A DNA stretch of 64,000 bases from SAR324 cluster bacterium (GTDB taxonomy: Bacteria > SAR324 > NAC60-12), in the NCBI GenBank assembly GCA_015231825.1, contig JADGAV010000008.1:1-64000 (forward strand), in the 5' to 3' direction. Under the pieces are notes generated by a model, which saw only the letters and a list, made by a program, of their open reading frames with translations, was not told the origin of the DNA and did not search any database. Shown in pieces: positions 25,685-34,906 of this stretch (the stretch's first letter is position 1; the number at the start of each line of letters is the position of its first letter). Made by a program: the position numbers and the translations under genes.

Positions 25685-26077
25685 CGTTGCCTTTATCTTT
25701 CAGACAAAGAATGAAATTTGGAGTTAATCACTGTTCTTTTTTTATTTGAACACTCTCTCGATTAAATGAATCCCAACGGAATTCAATAGTAGCATAGTGA
25801 AAAAAATTTTACATCCGTCGTGCAGAAATAAGGTACTTTCTGCATTCTTCAGAACCTTAAAGGTGATTCGGGACTCTTCTGCAGCAACAAGATTGTGCCC
25901 ATTCAAAAAGCCCTTTTGATTTTTTCCAGGCCCCTTCCTAGCAATCAATTGATGTTTCTTAGCCAGAAAGACGAAGATATTCTTAAAAGGACTCAAATAA
26001 AATTGTCTGCATCTTTTTTTAAAAAACCCCGTCTTAACAAATGAATCAGATTTTTAACCTTCCAGAGGAGAAAAGCT
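25685..26077. other. Divergent intergenic region between sigZ and arsM
   Basis: About 390 AT-rich bases. A minus-strand frame at 25742-25996 starts with TTG, lacks a ribosome site and has no recognisable domain, so I leave it out. Promoters for both flanking genes must lie here. Thus a SigZ-type autoregulated promoter is possible, but I cannot define one by eye. Confidence 0.4.
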
Positions 26078-26929
26078 ATGCAAAACTTAAACAGTACCGG
26101 GGAACGTCTGAAGACTCAGCCGCCTGATGAAATACGAACCGCTGTTCGTGAAAACTATGGAAAAGTCGCTTTGTCGAGCAACACTGGTTCTTGCTGCAGA
26201 CCCGACTCAAGTGACAATTCAACATGCTGCGGCAGTTCAGGGGAAGCGGAAGATTCATTGGAAAAAATTTCAAGGTCTCTTGGTTATTCCAGCGATGAAA
26301 CCGCGCAGGCTCCCGGTCAATCCAATTTGGGATTGGGTTGCGGCAACCCGCAAACGATTGCCTCACTCAAAACCGGAGAAACCGTCTTGGATTTAGGAAG
26401 CGGAGCAGGATTTGATAGTTTCCTTGCTGCTTCTGCAGTGGGAAAAACCGGCAGAGTGATCGGTGTTGACATGACTCCCGAAATGCTGAACAAGGCACGA
26501 GCCAACCTGAAAGAATCAAAATTCTCGAATATCGATTTTCGTTTGGGAGAAATCGAACATTTGCCTGTTGCCAATGAATCGGTGGATGTGATCATTTCCA
26601 ATTGCGTGATCAACTTGTCTCCGGAAAAAAAGAACGTCTTTCAAGAAGCATTTCGGGTTTTGAAATCCGGAGGGCGCCTTGCTATTTCAGATATTGTCAC
26701 CACTGCGGAACTGCCTGAAGAAGTAAGGCAGGATATGACATTCTACACAGGTTGTGTTTCAGGCGCTTCTTCCATCCAGGATATGGAAATTGTTTTGAGA
26801 GAGGCCGGTTTTGATTCCATTCGGATAAAACCAAGAAATGAAAGCAGGAATTTTATCAAAAAATGGGTACCGGGAAGCAACGCGGGTGATTATGTAATTT
26901 CCGCCACCATTGAAGCCGTGAAGCCTTAA
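26078..26929 (+). CDS. arsM: Arsenite S-adenosylmethyltransferase
   Basis: A 283-residue ArsM. The SAM-binding Rossmann motif is at 103-111 (VLDLGSGAG). Conserved arsenic-binding cysteines appear in LGCGNP (C88), SNCVINLSP (C176) and TGCVSGA (C226). The 50-residue spacing of the last two matches ArsM enzymes I remember. An N-terminal cluster of cysteines (SCC at 38-40, TCC at 49-51) may help to take up As(III). It methylates arsenite to volatile or excretable methylarsenicals in the cytosol. GAGGAG lies upstream of the ATG. No arsR, arsB or arsC is nearby; the divergent sigZ may supply regulation. Confidence 0.95.
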   Translation: MQNLNSTGERLKTQPPDEIRTAVRENYGKVALSSNTGSCCRPDSSDNSTCCGSSGEAEDSLEKISRSLGYSSDETAQAPGQSNLGLGCGNPQTIASLKTGETVLDLGSGAGFDSFLAASAVGKTGRVIGVDMTPEMLNKARANLKESKFSNIDFRLGEIEHLPVANESVDVIISNCVINLSPEKKNVFQEAFRVLKSGGRLAISDIVTTAELPEEVRQDMTFYTGCVSGASSIQDMEIVLREAGFDSIRIKPRNESRNFIKKWVPGSNAGDYVISATIEAVKP

Positions 26930-26943
26930 TTGACTTGATCCAG

Positions 26944-27543
26944 TCACGTTCCTTCCGGAGCTTTCCAATCGGGATTGATCAAGCTGGTCAAAACATGAGT
27001 TTCCCATTTGCCATTGATTCTCAGGTAATGATCTTCCTGACCATTGATCTTGAAGCCCAAGCGTTTCAGTAAAGTCCCGCTTCTATGATTGCGTGGAATA
27101 TAATTCGCTTCAATTCGATGAAAATTCAAGCGGGCGAAGACAAAGGCAATTGCAACATGCAGCGATTCATGCATCATCCCTTTGCCTTCAAAATTTTGAC
27201 CGATTTTGTAACCCAGTCGGCATGAATGAAAAACACCGCGTTCAAAGTTGACAAAATTGATCATGCCGACCAGATTCTGATTTTCCTTTTGAAATAAGCA
27301 CAACTTCAAGGAATACTGATGAAGGAACTGCTGCTGCGCGGAGCGAATTTGCTCTTGCCAGAATGGAATTGTATAAAATTCACTTCCTCGCAGCGGTTCC
27401 CAAATCGAAAGATGTTCTCGATTGGCCAGATGAAAATCTGCAATGTTCCGGGCTTCCGAAATTTTTGGAATTCTCAAAAAAAGCCGCCTTGTTTCCAAAA
27501 TGGGATATTCTAACATTTGCGAGCTATTGTTTTTTCCAGTCAT
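26944..27543 (-). CDS. GNAT acetyltransferase, RimJ/RimL type
   Basis: A 199-residue GNAT-fold protein of the RimJ/RimL subgroup: LETRRLFLRIP at the start, GYKIGQNFEGKGMMHESL as the acetyl-CoA binding loop, and the ending HRIEANYIPRNHRSGTLLKR, then LGFK. These enzymes acetylate protein N-termini or small molecules such as aminoglycosides and amino acids. It overlaps the GH84 gene upstream by 4 bases (ATGA), so the two are co-translated; it is convergent with arsM, 14 bases apart. The physiological acceptor is unknown. Acetylation related to amino sugars is possible from context only. Confidence 0.88.
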   Translation of the reverse strand: MTGKNNSSQMLEYPILETRRLFLRIPKISEARNIADFHLANREHLSIWEPLRGSEFYTIPFWQEQIRSAQQQFLHQYSLKLCLFQKENQNLVGMINFVNFERGVFHSCRLGYKIGQNFEGKGMMHESLHVAIAFVFARLNFHRIEANYIPRNHRSGTLLKRLGFKINGQEDHYLRINGKWETHVLTSLINPDWKAPEGT

Positions 27544-28613
27544 CCCGTCAAACAGGCCGGGTCAAATTGATACACACCTTTGAGCCAATCGACAAGCTCT
27601 GCTGCGTAGGGATTTTCTGGATATTTGCCGTATTTTGCCACAAGTGCTGCCCTTGCATTTTCATCCAGACCGCTCAAGCCAATATCCTCGAAGAGGGTCA
27701 AATCTTCAATGACATCTCGGGCCAACTCAGTTCCGCAAAGCTGGTGACAGGCTGAAAAGAATGCCTGCGCGGGTGAATATTCGCTTGCCAGATAACTTTC
27801 CTTGAGCGTTTTCAATGGCAAGCGGGACAAACAGGCCTGATTCATCGGATTGACCATGTGGCCACTGGTCCAGTCCGCCAGACCCGGTTGATGCTTGAAT
27901 GCACTCAGGCGCAGAAAGTTCGTTAGCTTTTCGGCATCGTTGGCCAGGCAATTATCCCAGAGAAACGGTTTCCGCTGGAGAAGACCCGCCACCTCTTCTA
28001 AATGCGGCACAGGATATTCTTTAGAAATCACCTTGGGACCCGTCCAGAAGAGTTGAATTCCCTGATCAAGAGATCGACCCAGATCCGCAAGGTATTGTTC
28101 CGGCATCCTCCCAAAAATTTTACTTAAGATCGGATCATAAGAATAATAGGTGGGACACAGGATCACTTGTTCTGCAGTACTCATCTCTGCAAGAAAATGA
28201 ACAATATCCGCCTGCATTTGAGCGAGCATGGGAAGATCCCCCTGCATATCATCAAAGAGAATGCACAAAATATCAGGGTTCAAAGAATTGATTTCACGGA
28301 CTTTTTTCTTTAGCTTTGTTTTTGCATCAGAATCATAGTTTAAATAAATTTCAAAGGGACTGAATCCAATTCCAAACTGCACACCGACCTCACGATAATA
28401 TCGGGCCAATGCCGCCATCTGTTTTGCCCTTGCCGGGGGCCAGGGTTCACTCCACCGTTTTCTCAAAAAGACATCATCTTTGGGAGCATAAATATAAAAC
28501 TGAAAGCCCTGCTCTTTTAAAAATTCTGCATAAGCGTTTCGATTCTTCCAGGTCCAGGGTCGGCCGAAAAAACCTTCAATTACACCAATATTGAGATCAT
28601 CAACCTTTGTCAT
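27540..28613 (-). CDS. GH84-family beta-N-acetylglucosaminidase (NagJ/OGA-like)
   Basis: A 357-residue glycoside hydrolase of family 84. It opens with GVIEGFFGRPWTW and YIYAPKDD and carries the paired catalytic aspartates D121-D122 (ILFDDMQGD) typical of the family's substrate-assisted mechanism. There is no signal peptide, so the enzyme seems cytosolic, unlike the large secreted bacterial hyaluronidase/NagJ proteins. Size matches the catalytic domain alone. It would remove terminal GlcNAc from a glycoside or modified protein. AAGGGA precedes the ATG at 28613. It is co-transcribed with the GNAT gene. The pseudouridine-catabolism pair lies divergently upstream and need not be related. Confidence 0.9.
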   Translation of the reverse strand: MTKVDDLNIGVIEGFFGRPWTWKNRNAYAEFLKEQGFQFYIYAPKDDVFLRKRWSEPWPPARAKQMAALARYYREVGVQFGIGFSPFEIYLNYDSDAKTKLKKKVREINSLNPDILCILFDDMQGDLPMLAQMQADIVHFLAEMSTAEQVILCPTYYSYDPILSKIFGRMPEQYLADLGRSLDQGIQLFWTGPKVISKEYPVPHLEEVAGLLQRKPFLWDNCLANDAEKLTNFLRLSAFKHQPGLADWTSGHMVNPMNQACLSRLPLKTLKESYLASEYSPAQAFFSACHQLCGTELARDVIEDLTLFEDIGLSGLDENARAALVAKYGKYPENPYAAELVDWLKGVYQFDPACLTG

Positions 28614-28814
28614 GAATTCCCTTGTTCGTCGTATTTCGGTTGAAAGCCCTGCGCCGTATTTGTTTTTTTAATAACAGTTTTGATATACAGTTGCCATTCA
28701 ATTGGCTTTGCTCTGAATTTATCACTTTCCTTTGATGGATTACCTGCTAATAATGAAATGCCTTTTTAAAAGCATGTTTTTATAAACCGTATGCACTTTC
28801 TGCAGCAAGCGTAT

Positions 28815-29750
28815 ATGTCGGACTCCAGACTAAAAAGGGTTTTTTGTATTGGTGCCGCCAATATTGATCGAAAAGTAAAATTGATCGATCCCGTGCAATT
28901 TCATACTTCAAATCCTGCAGAAAGCTTTTATTCTTCAGGAGGCGTGGCCCGCAATGTTGCTGAAAACCTGGCAAGACTGCAATGCCCGGTCAGTTTGATC
29001 AGCTTGTTTGGAGACGATCAGGATCGGGGCCAGATCTGCAAGGAAATGCAAAATTTAAATATAGATTTTCAGCATTCCCTTACCTTGTCCGAGCAAAGAA
29101 CAGGCAATTATATCTGCGTCAATGCCCCTGATGGGGAACTCATACTGGCTACCGCCGATATGTCAATTTATGACCATTTTTCTCTCAATTGGCTGGAAGA
29201 ACTTTGGTCGAAAATCAAACCGGCAGAATGGATATTTGTAGACAGCAATCTGCCTGCAGATTCTCTTCAATGCTTGATTCAACATGCGGCTCAGGACAAT
29301 CTGGCACTATGCGTGGATCCCGTTTCTGCCAGCAAAGCAAAAAAACTGCCGAACCTTTTGGAAGGTATAGAAATCTTGTTCCCCGATGGCAGTGAAGCCG
29401 AGGCCATGACCGGGATCTCATGGCAAGGGAAACCCTCCTGCCGGGAAGTCTGGAAACATCTGCAGGACCGGGGATTAAAAAAACTGATCATCAGTATGGG
29501 CGGGGAAGGGATCTTTGCTGCAACACCCGGTGAATCAGAATTCATGCCGGCTCATCCGGTTCCGGTGACCGACGTCACAGGCGCCGGGGACGCACTCGCG
29601 GCTGGAGTGATCTGGGGACTGCAGCAAAACTTATCTTTTTTGGAAGCATGCGAAATGGGGATCCGTAATGCTTCTTTTACGGTTCAGAGCAAGGAGACCG
29701 TGTGTTCAAAACTGACGCCAGTCCGTTTACAGACTTATGAAGGAAATTGA
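28815..29750 (+). CDS. psuK: PfkB-family kinase, probable pseudouridine kinase
   Basis: A 311-residue ribokinase-fold protein: N-terminal VFCIGAANIDRKVKL, a substrate segment YSSGGVARNVAENLARL, and the catalytic anion-hole motif DVTGAGDALAAG near the end. It is followed after three bases by psuG, so the substrate is most likely pseudouridine: PsuK phosphorylates it to pseudouridine 5'-phosphate, which PsuG cleaves to uracil and ribose 5-phosphate. The start could be ATG 28791 or 28815; the latter is nearer the first beta strand. Neither has a strong ribosome site. Confidence 0.87.
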   Translation: MSDSRLKRVFCIGAANIDRKVKLIDPVQFHTSNPAESFYSSGGVARNVAENLARLQCPVSLISLFGDDQDRGQICKEMQNLNIDFQHSLTLSEQRTGNYICVNAPDGELILATADMSIYDHFSLNWLEELWSKIKPAEWIFVDSNLPADSLQCLIQHAAQDNLALCVDPVSASKAKKLPNLLEGIEILFPDGSEAEAMTGISWQGKPSCREVWKHLQDRGLKKLIISMGGEGIFAATPGESEFMPAHPVPVTDVTGAGDALAAGVIWGLQQNLSFLEACEMGIRNASFTVQSKETVCSKLTPVRLQTYEGN

Positions 29751-29753
29751 TTG

Positions 29754-30680
29754 ATGAAGACAGAATCATACTTGGAATATTCAGAGGAAGTCGAGGAGGC
29801 GATACAAACCGCGCGACCGGTTGTTGCTTTGGAATCCACCATCATTTCGCATGGGATGCCATACCCGCAAAATCTTGAAACGGCCCATGCAGTGAGCGAG
29901 ATCATCCGTTCCCAAGGAGCAGTGCCGGCGACCATAGGAATTGTAAACGGCAAAATAAAAATCGGCCTGAATGATGAGGAACTGGAAATCTTTGCGCAAA
30001 ATGAAGAAGTCCTCAAAGTCAGTCGTCGGGATCTGGCATCGGTGCTGAGTCAAAAACAGCACGGCGGGACCACGGTCGCTGCGACTATGATTTGTGCGTA
30101 TATGGCGGGAATCTCCGTTTTTGTGACAGGAGGAGTCGGCGGGGTTCATCGACAAGGTGAATCCACAATGGATGTTTCAGCCGATCTGATCGAGTTATCC
30201 CAGACCCGGGTGGCGGTAGTTTGTGCCGGCATCAAAGCGATTTTGGACATTCCCCGCACATTAGAGGTTCTCGAAACCTACGGCGTGCCAGTGATTGGAT
30301 ACCAAAGCAGGGATTTTCCAGCATTTTATACCCGCAGCAGCGGCTGCAAAGCGCCTATTTCTCTGGACTCTCCCGAAAAGATCGCCCAACTCATGGAGCT
30401 TCAATGGGAATTAGGATTAAAATCAGGCATTTTAATTGGCAACCCGGTCCCTGAAAAAGAAGCAATGGCAGAAGAAGAGATCAAAATGGCCATTGAACAG
30501 GCCCTAATGGAAGCAGCAGAAAAATCAATCCTGGGGAAAGAAATTACCCCTTTCCTGTTGGATAAAATCAAAGATTTAACAGCAGGGAAAAGTCTGCAGA
30601 GCAACATTGCTCTCGTAAAAAACAATGCCCGGTTGGGGGCGCAGATCGCTATGGCTTTTCAAACGGAAAAAAGAAAGTAA
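29754..30680 (+). CDS. psuG: Pseudouridine-5'-phosphate glycosidase
   Basis: A 308-residue PsuG/IndA family enzyme. Typical motifs are [18 protein letters not shown] at the start (with the metal-linked Glu), [22 protein letters not shown], the stretch MDVSADL, and [10 protein letters not shown]. It reversibly cleaves the C-C glycosidic bond of pseudouridine 5'-phosphate to give uracil and ribose 5-phosphate. It starts three bases after the kinase stop and is certainly cotranscribed. A TTG three bases earlier is possible but the ATG is preferred. It gives the cell a route for scavenging modified nucleosides from RNA turnover. Confidence 0.95.
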   Translation: MKTESYLEYSEEVEEAIQTARPVVALESTIISHGMPYPQNLETAHAVSEIIRSQGAVPATIGIVNGKIKIGLNDEELEIFAQNEEVLKVSRRDLASVLSQKQHGGTTVAATMICAYMAGISVFVTGGVGGVHRQGESTMDVSADLIELSQTRVAVVCAGIKAILDIPRTLEVLETYGVPVIGYQSRDFPAFYTRSSGCKAPISLDSPEKIAQLMELQWELGLKSGILIGNPVPEKEAMAEEEIKMAIEQALMEAAEKSILGKEITPFLLDKIKDLTAGKSLQSNIALVKNNARLGAQIAMAFQTEKRK

Positions 30681-30908
30681 GCACTGGAGTCGAAATTGTT
30701 TTATAAACATCAAACTTTGCCGAAGCAGCCATTCCTTTCCTATACCCAATCCTGATCTGACTCTTTGTCGCAGTCAAAATTGCCGGGCATGAGAAGACTG
30801 CAAGCGGGAGGAGATGGATCGTGAGCAGCCTCCGTGATCTTTTCCGGCTTACTTTTTCCTTTTTAAAACATTGAAAAAATTTTTCAGCAAGGACATGCAA
30901 GGAGGAGA

Positions 30909-32075
30909 TTGAGGGAAGCAGCACGGATTCAAATGGTACAAACGCCGATCATTCCGGTGGTAGAGCAATGGATTAAGAAAAATCCGGGAACCATCTCATT
31001 GGGCCAGGGGATGGTGCACTATGGTCCGCCGCCGCTTGCACTTGAACGCATGAATCAGGCTCTGCAGGATCCGAAGATACATCAATACGGTCCAGGTGCC
31101 GGCACAGCTGAGCTTCTGGACCTGGTGGGACAGAAGCTGAAGAAAGAGAATCAAATTATCCTCTCCTGTGAAAGCCAGATTGTTGTCACGGCAGGGGCAA
31201 ACATGGCCTTCATGTATGCCCTTCTTGCCATCACCAATCCTGGAGATGAGATCATTCTTCAAAGTCCTTACTATTTCAATCATGAGATGGCTATCACTAT
31301 GGCCAGCTGCAAAACAGTGCTGATCCCAACGGATTCTCAATACCAGCTGCAGACTGAAAAAATAAGGGAAGCCATCACCGACCGCACACGGGCTGTGGTG
31401 ACAGTTTCTCCCAATAATCCGACAGGGGCGGTCTATCCGGAAGAATCCCTCAGGGAAGTGAACCAAATTTGTCAGGACGCCAATATCTATCATATCAGTG
31501 ATGAAGTATATGAATACTTCAACTATGACGGGGCAGTTCACTTTTCTCCTGGATCGCTTGAAGGAGCGGGAGAAAGCACCATTTCTCTTTTTTCCTTATC
31601 CAAAGCCTATGGTTTTGCCGGCTGGCGGATCGGTTACATGACCGCACCTCAACACTTACTGGGAGCGATACGCAAAATCCAGGATACCATTTTAATCTGT
31701 CCAACACTGGTCAGCCAATATGCAGCGATCGGTGCTCTCGAAGTCGGAGCCGGCTACTGCAAGGAACATTTGAAATCCCTGGCGGAAGTACGCGATCTGG
31801 TTTTCGAAGCATTGGGCCTCCTCGGGGAGCGAGTGCGAATTCCAAAAACGCAAGGAGCCTTTTATGCATTCATTAAAGTGGAAAACGTGAAGGACCCCGT
31901 AGAACTAGCCCGCCAATTGATTGAAAATTTCCAGGTGGCGGCGGTTCCAGGCTCAGCCTTCGGCCTGGAAAAAGGAGCCTATCTCCGGGTATCTTATGGT
32001 GCCTTGAAAAGGGATACTGTGGCGGAAGGGATAGGGCGTCTGGTTAAAGGCTTGCGGCAACTCACCGACATTTAG
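30909..32075 (+). CDS. PLP-dependent aminotransferase, class I/II
   Basis: A 388-residue fold-type I aminotransferase: GQGMVHYGPPP near the start, VTAGANMAFMYAL, NNPTGAVYPEESL, DEVYEYFNYDG (the Asp and Tyr that hold PLP), and the Schiff-base lysine in SLSKAYGFAGWR. The start is TTG 30909, because AAGGAGGAGA stands immediately before it; the next ATG at 30933 has no ribosome site. The substrate pair is unknown; such enzymes usually serve aspartate, aromatic or branched-chain amino acids, or methionine salvage. It is convergent with a second aminotransferase gene that ends 20 bases away. Confidence 0.92.
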   Translation: MREAARIQMVQTPIIPVVEQWIKKNPGTISLGQGMVHYGPPPLALERMNQALQDPKIHQYGPGAGTAELLDLVGQKLKKENQIILSCESQIVVTAGANMAFMYALLAITNPGDEIILQSPYYFNHEMAITMASCKTVLIPTDSQYQLQTEKIREAITDRTRAVVTVSPNNPTGAVYPEESLREVNQICQDANIYHISDEVYEYFNYDGAVHFSPGSLEGAGESTISLFSLSKAYGFAGWRIGYMTAPQHLLGAIRKIQDTILICPTLVSQYAAIGALEVGAGYCKEHLKSLAEVRDLVFEALGLLGERVRIPKTQGAFYAFIKVENVKDPVELARQLIENFQVAAVPGSAFGLEKGAYLRVSYGALKRDTVAEGIGRLVKGLRQLTDI

Positions 32076-32094
32076 CAGCGCGCAAATAAATAAT

Positions 32095-33297
32095 TTAAGA
32101 TTTGGCCTGAACAATCCAATGTCGGATACGTTCCAGCCCTTCCCTGATGTTGTCTTCGGAAGTGGCATAGGAAAAACGAATATGGTGGCCTTCCCCGGCG
32201 GGAGGGGTTCCAAATTGACGGTCAGCAAGCACTGCGACTCCCGCCTCGTAGAGCCATCGCCGCCGCAAATCCTCGGCATTTTCCGCACCCGTCATCCGGC
32301 ACAATTCGCTGACGTTGGGCCATACATAAAACGCCCCCCCCGGCTTCAATGCGCGAACTCCCTCCAATTGATTCAAGCCCTCGACAATGAGGTTTCTGCG
32401 CTCAGTAAAACTCTTCATCATGCGTCGGTGTTCATCCTGAGGACCTGTCAGCGATTCCACGCCTGCCCACTGCGTGATCGAGCCCGCACAGGAATCGGTA
32501 TTGGTGATCCAGGTTGAAAAATAGGGTGCAAGAGTTGAGTTCGCAGCATAGCCGAGCCGCCACCCCGTCATCGCATAGGATTTCGATGCACCATCGACAA
32601 TAATCGTTCTTTCAGTCATCCCCTGTATGGAGGCAATGCTGACGAATTCACCGTCATGCACCATTTGGGAATAAATCTCATCGGAGAAAATCCACAAATC
32701 AGGATAAGGTGCGACAATCTCCGCGATCTTCTCCAATTCTTCTTTCAAGAGTGTCCGCCCGGTTGGATTGTGGGGGGAATTGAGAATCAGCAGGCGGGAA
32801 CGGGGGCTCAAACGATCTTGCAGGAAATTGAGATCGAATGAATATGACTCACGTTCAAGCAGGGGCAAGGGTACCCCCACAGCACCGCTGGCCGCAATTT
32901 GACTCTCATAAATCGGAAATCCCGGTGTCGGGTAGAGGATTTCGTGGCCTTCACCATAATCTGTCGTTGCAAGGATTGCATATTGGATGAAAGGTTTGGC
33001 TCCGTTGGCCACTGTCACATCTTTTGCTGCCACTTTAATACCACGAGTGGAAGCAAGATATTCTGCGACAGCAGACCGCAATTCAGGAATACCTGCCGAC
33101 GCCGTATACCCCGTATGGCCTGCATCCATGGCCGTTTTTGCTGCATCCATGATGTGCCCGGGCGTCACAAAATCGGGTTGTCCGATGGCAAAACTGATAA
33201 TACTGCGTCCTTCGTCAGTCAACTTGTTGACTTCGGCCAGGACCACAAATGCATGCTCTGTCCCCAGAGATTGTGTTCGGCGAGAAATGGGAAGCAT
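32095..33297 (-). CDS. PLP-dependent aminotransferase, aspartate aminotransferase family
   Basis: A 400-residue class I aminotransferase. It has FAIGQPDFVTPGHI, GYTASAGIPELRSAVAEY, NSPHNPTGRTLLKEEL, DEIYSQMVHDGE, Schiff-base lysine in DGASKSYAMTGWRLGY, and a C-terminal RFSYATSEDNIREGLERI. This pattern fits the Thermus-type Ib aspartate aminotransferase group. It faces the aminotransferase gene at 30909 and is only distantly related to it, so the two are not a recent duplication. Which amino acid each uses cannot be told. Confidence 0.92.
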   Translation of the reverse strand: MLPISRRTQSLGTEHAFVVLAEVNKLTDEGRSIISFAIGQPDFVTPGHIMDAAKTAMDAGHTGYTASAGIPELRSAVAEYLASTRGIKVAAKDVTVANGAKPFIQYAILATTDYGEGHEILYPTPGFPIYESQIAASGAVGVPLPLLERESYSFDLNFLQDRLSPRSRLLILNSPHNPTGRTLLKEELEKIAEIVAPYPDLWIFSDEIYSQMVHDGEFVSIASIQGMTERTIIVDGASKSYAMTGWRLGYAANSTLAPYFSTWITNTDSCAGSITQWAGVESLTGPQDEHRRMMKSFTERRNLIVEGLNQLEGVRALKPGGAFYVWPNVSELCRMTGAENAEDLRRRWLYEAGVAVLADRQFGTPPAGEGHHIRFSYATSEDNIREGLERIRHWIVQAKS

Positions 33298-33715
33298 TGA
33301 AGTCCAATTGTCAAGAATTAAGAATTATTCACACCCCCACCGGTGATTTACCAGCAGGAACTGCCTGTTAAATTGAAGACGAAATTCAAGAGATGGAATC
33401 TATTGAATTCCAAGCAGGGATTTACCATAGCTAGAGACTTCTCACAATATTTTAATTGGCTCCATTTCCATTCTTAGGAAGCTTGCAAAGATCCCGAGCG
33501 CAGAATGGCGGACGAAGAAGAGAGTCCATTTGGGGAGGTAGGGCGCACGGATTCCCCCACAAGGCTCAAGTTCCAGTTTCCGCACGGTTTTGCCCAGCTA
33601 ATTTTTGAGTAAAATTTTGATTGCGATGAAAACAAAAGCTGTTATCATGAACCGTGGAGAGAAAATACTACATTCCTCCTTCATCCTTGCGAGATATTCT
33701 CAAACTCGAAAGAAA
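33298..33715. other. Intergenic region, no gene seen
   Basis: About 420 bases between divergent genes. A plus-strand frame from 33605 continues into the secreted protein below, but its first 37 residues have a basic, unstructured composition and the signal peptide starts only at 33716, so I treat the upstream part as untranslated. No tRNA, hairpin or repeat recognised. Confidence 0.4.
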
Positions 33716-34906
33716 ATGAACCGCCTTATTTTCCTCGTACTGCCTTTTATATTTTTAACCACAAGCACCTATCCCCAGACAGAAAAAACGCTTCTGTCCT
33801 TAAAAGAAACCGGTATTGATCAATATAAACTGGCGCTTTTATTTGCAAAGCAAGGCAATCGGGAAAGAGCCGGTCACTGGTTTCGGCAGGCGAGTTTCCT
33901 CGCCTATGAATCGGAAAATACCCAAGTCCCGAACTCGCTGGGAAAAAAACAATATCAGCTCGCTCAAAGTTTCTGGGAAAAAAACCTTTTCGAGTACGCC
34001 GATTATTGGTTTCAAAAATCTGCAGTGCAGACCTATGCCGCCTATCTTCCAAGATGGCGAAAACCCAAACCTGTTCCACTTCTTCCAATTCTCCCGCAGG
34101 CACGTCCCTATTATGCTGGAGAGAGCCTGAAACTGCCGGTAAACCGGACACTTTTTCTGAAAAATGAAAACAACTCCTTCAGTCTTGATCAGATCCAGCT
34201 GAATCCTGCGGGAGAAAAAAACATCAGCGGAATCCTCGTTTCCCACAATCCTCTTGAAGTCAAAAACTTGCGTCTCATTGCCTATCTTTATGATGAATCT
34301 GGAAAAGTGCTTAAAATAACTCCTCTCGACGGATATGCTTCAACGGTACTCAGGGATTTAAAAACAGGCATCGCTCAAAGTTTTCAGCTCAACTTTGTTA
34401 TGAATGAATCGCCGGAGCAAATCGCGATGATTTCTTTAGCAATCGATCAGATTCAGCAGGATGACCGGCTCTATCTGACCGAAGGCAGCGCGGCCAGTCA
34501 TCCCTTCCTCATCTACAGATTGCAGCAGACTCCGCCTGATGAGCTGGGAAGCGTCTCGGTTTTGGCAAGCTGGATCAACACGGGTGAGCATGAGATTAAA
34601 AGAATTTCCTTTCAGGTGGAGCCCTACACTGCAATGGGCTTAAAAAAGGTTCACGGAAAGATCCGCGGGCGTTCTTCCGTTTGGTTGGCACAAAAAGGAA
34701 ATTTTCCTTTCGGCCGCAACACCGAAGATTTTCGTTGGAAAAATGTTTGGTACAATAGCGCCATTGTCTGCATCAGATTGACCGCGATTGAGGTAGAATT
34801 TGAAAATCGTCGAAATCTGAGGATCGATCAAAGAAATAGCAAAAACAGGCAACCTTCCCATTATTTTTACAAAAATGATTTTCCTCGCTGCCCTTATGAA
34901 GAATAA
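33716..34906 (+). CDS. Secreted protein with Sel1/TPR-like repeats, function unknown
   Basis: A 396-residue exported protein. Signal peptide MNRLIFLVLPFIFLTTSTYP is followed by two Sel1-like repeats (QYKLALLFAKQGNRERAGHW and QYQLAQSFWEKNLFEYADYW). Then comes a proline-rich linker and a beta-rich C-terminal domain of about 250 residues (FLKNENNSFSLDQIQLNPAG) that I do not recognise. The last 25 residues look unlike the preceding sequence, and a neighbouring frame reads KEIAKTGNLPIIFTK. A late frameshift is possible but not proven. The next gene is a shorter protein of similar type and starts before this one stops. Likely periplasmic. Confidence 0.7.
   Translation: MNRLIFLVLPFIFLTTSTYPQTEKTLLSLKETGIDQYKLALLFAKQGNRERAGHWFRQASFLAYESENTQVPNSLGKKQYQLAQSFWEKNLFEYADYWFQKSAVQTYAAYLPRWRKPKPVPLLPILPQARPYYAGESLKLPVNRTLFLKNENNSFSLDQIQLNPAGEKNISGILVSHNPLEVKNLRLIAYLYDESGKVLKITPLDGYASTVLRDLKTGIAQSFQLNFVMNESPEQIAMISLAIDQIQQDDRLYLTEGSAASHPFLIYRLQQTPPDELGSVSVLASWINTGEHEIKRISFQVEPYTAMGLKKVHGKIRGRSSVWLAQKGNFPFGRNTEDFRWKNVWYNSAIVCIRLTAIEVEFENRRNLRIDQRNSKNRQPSHYFYKNDFPRCPYEE

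Noticed and set aside
25742-25996. Minus-strand 84-codon frame between sigZ and arsM
   Set aside because: TTG start without a ribosome site and no recognisable domain; lies where two promoters are expected.
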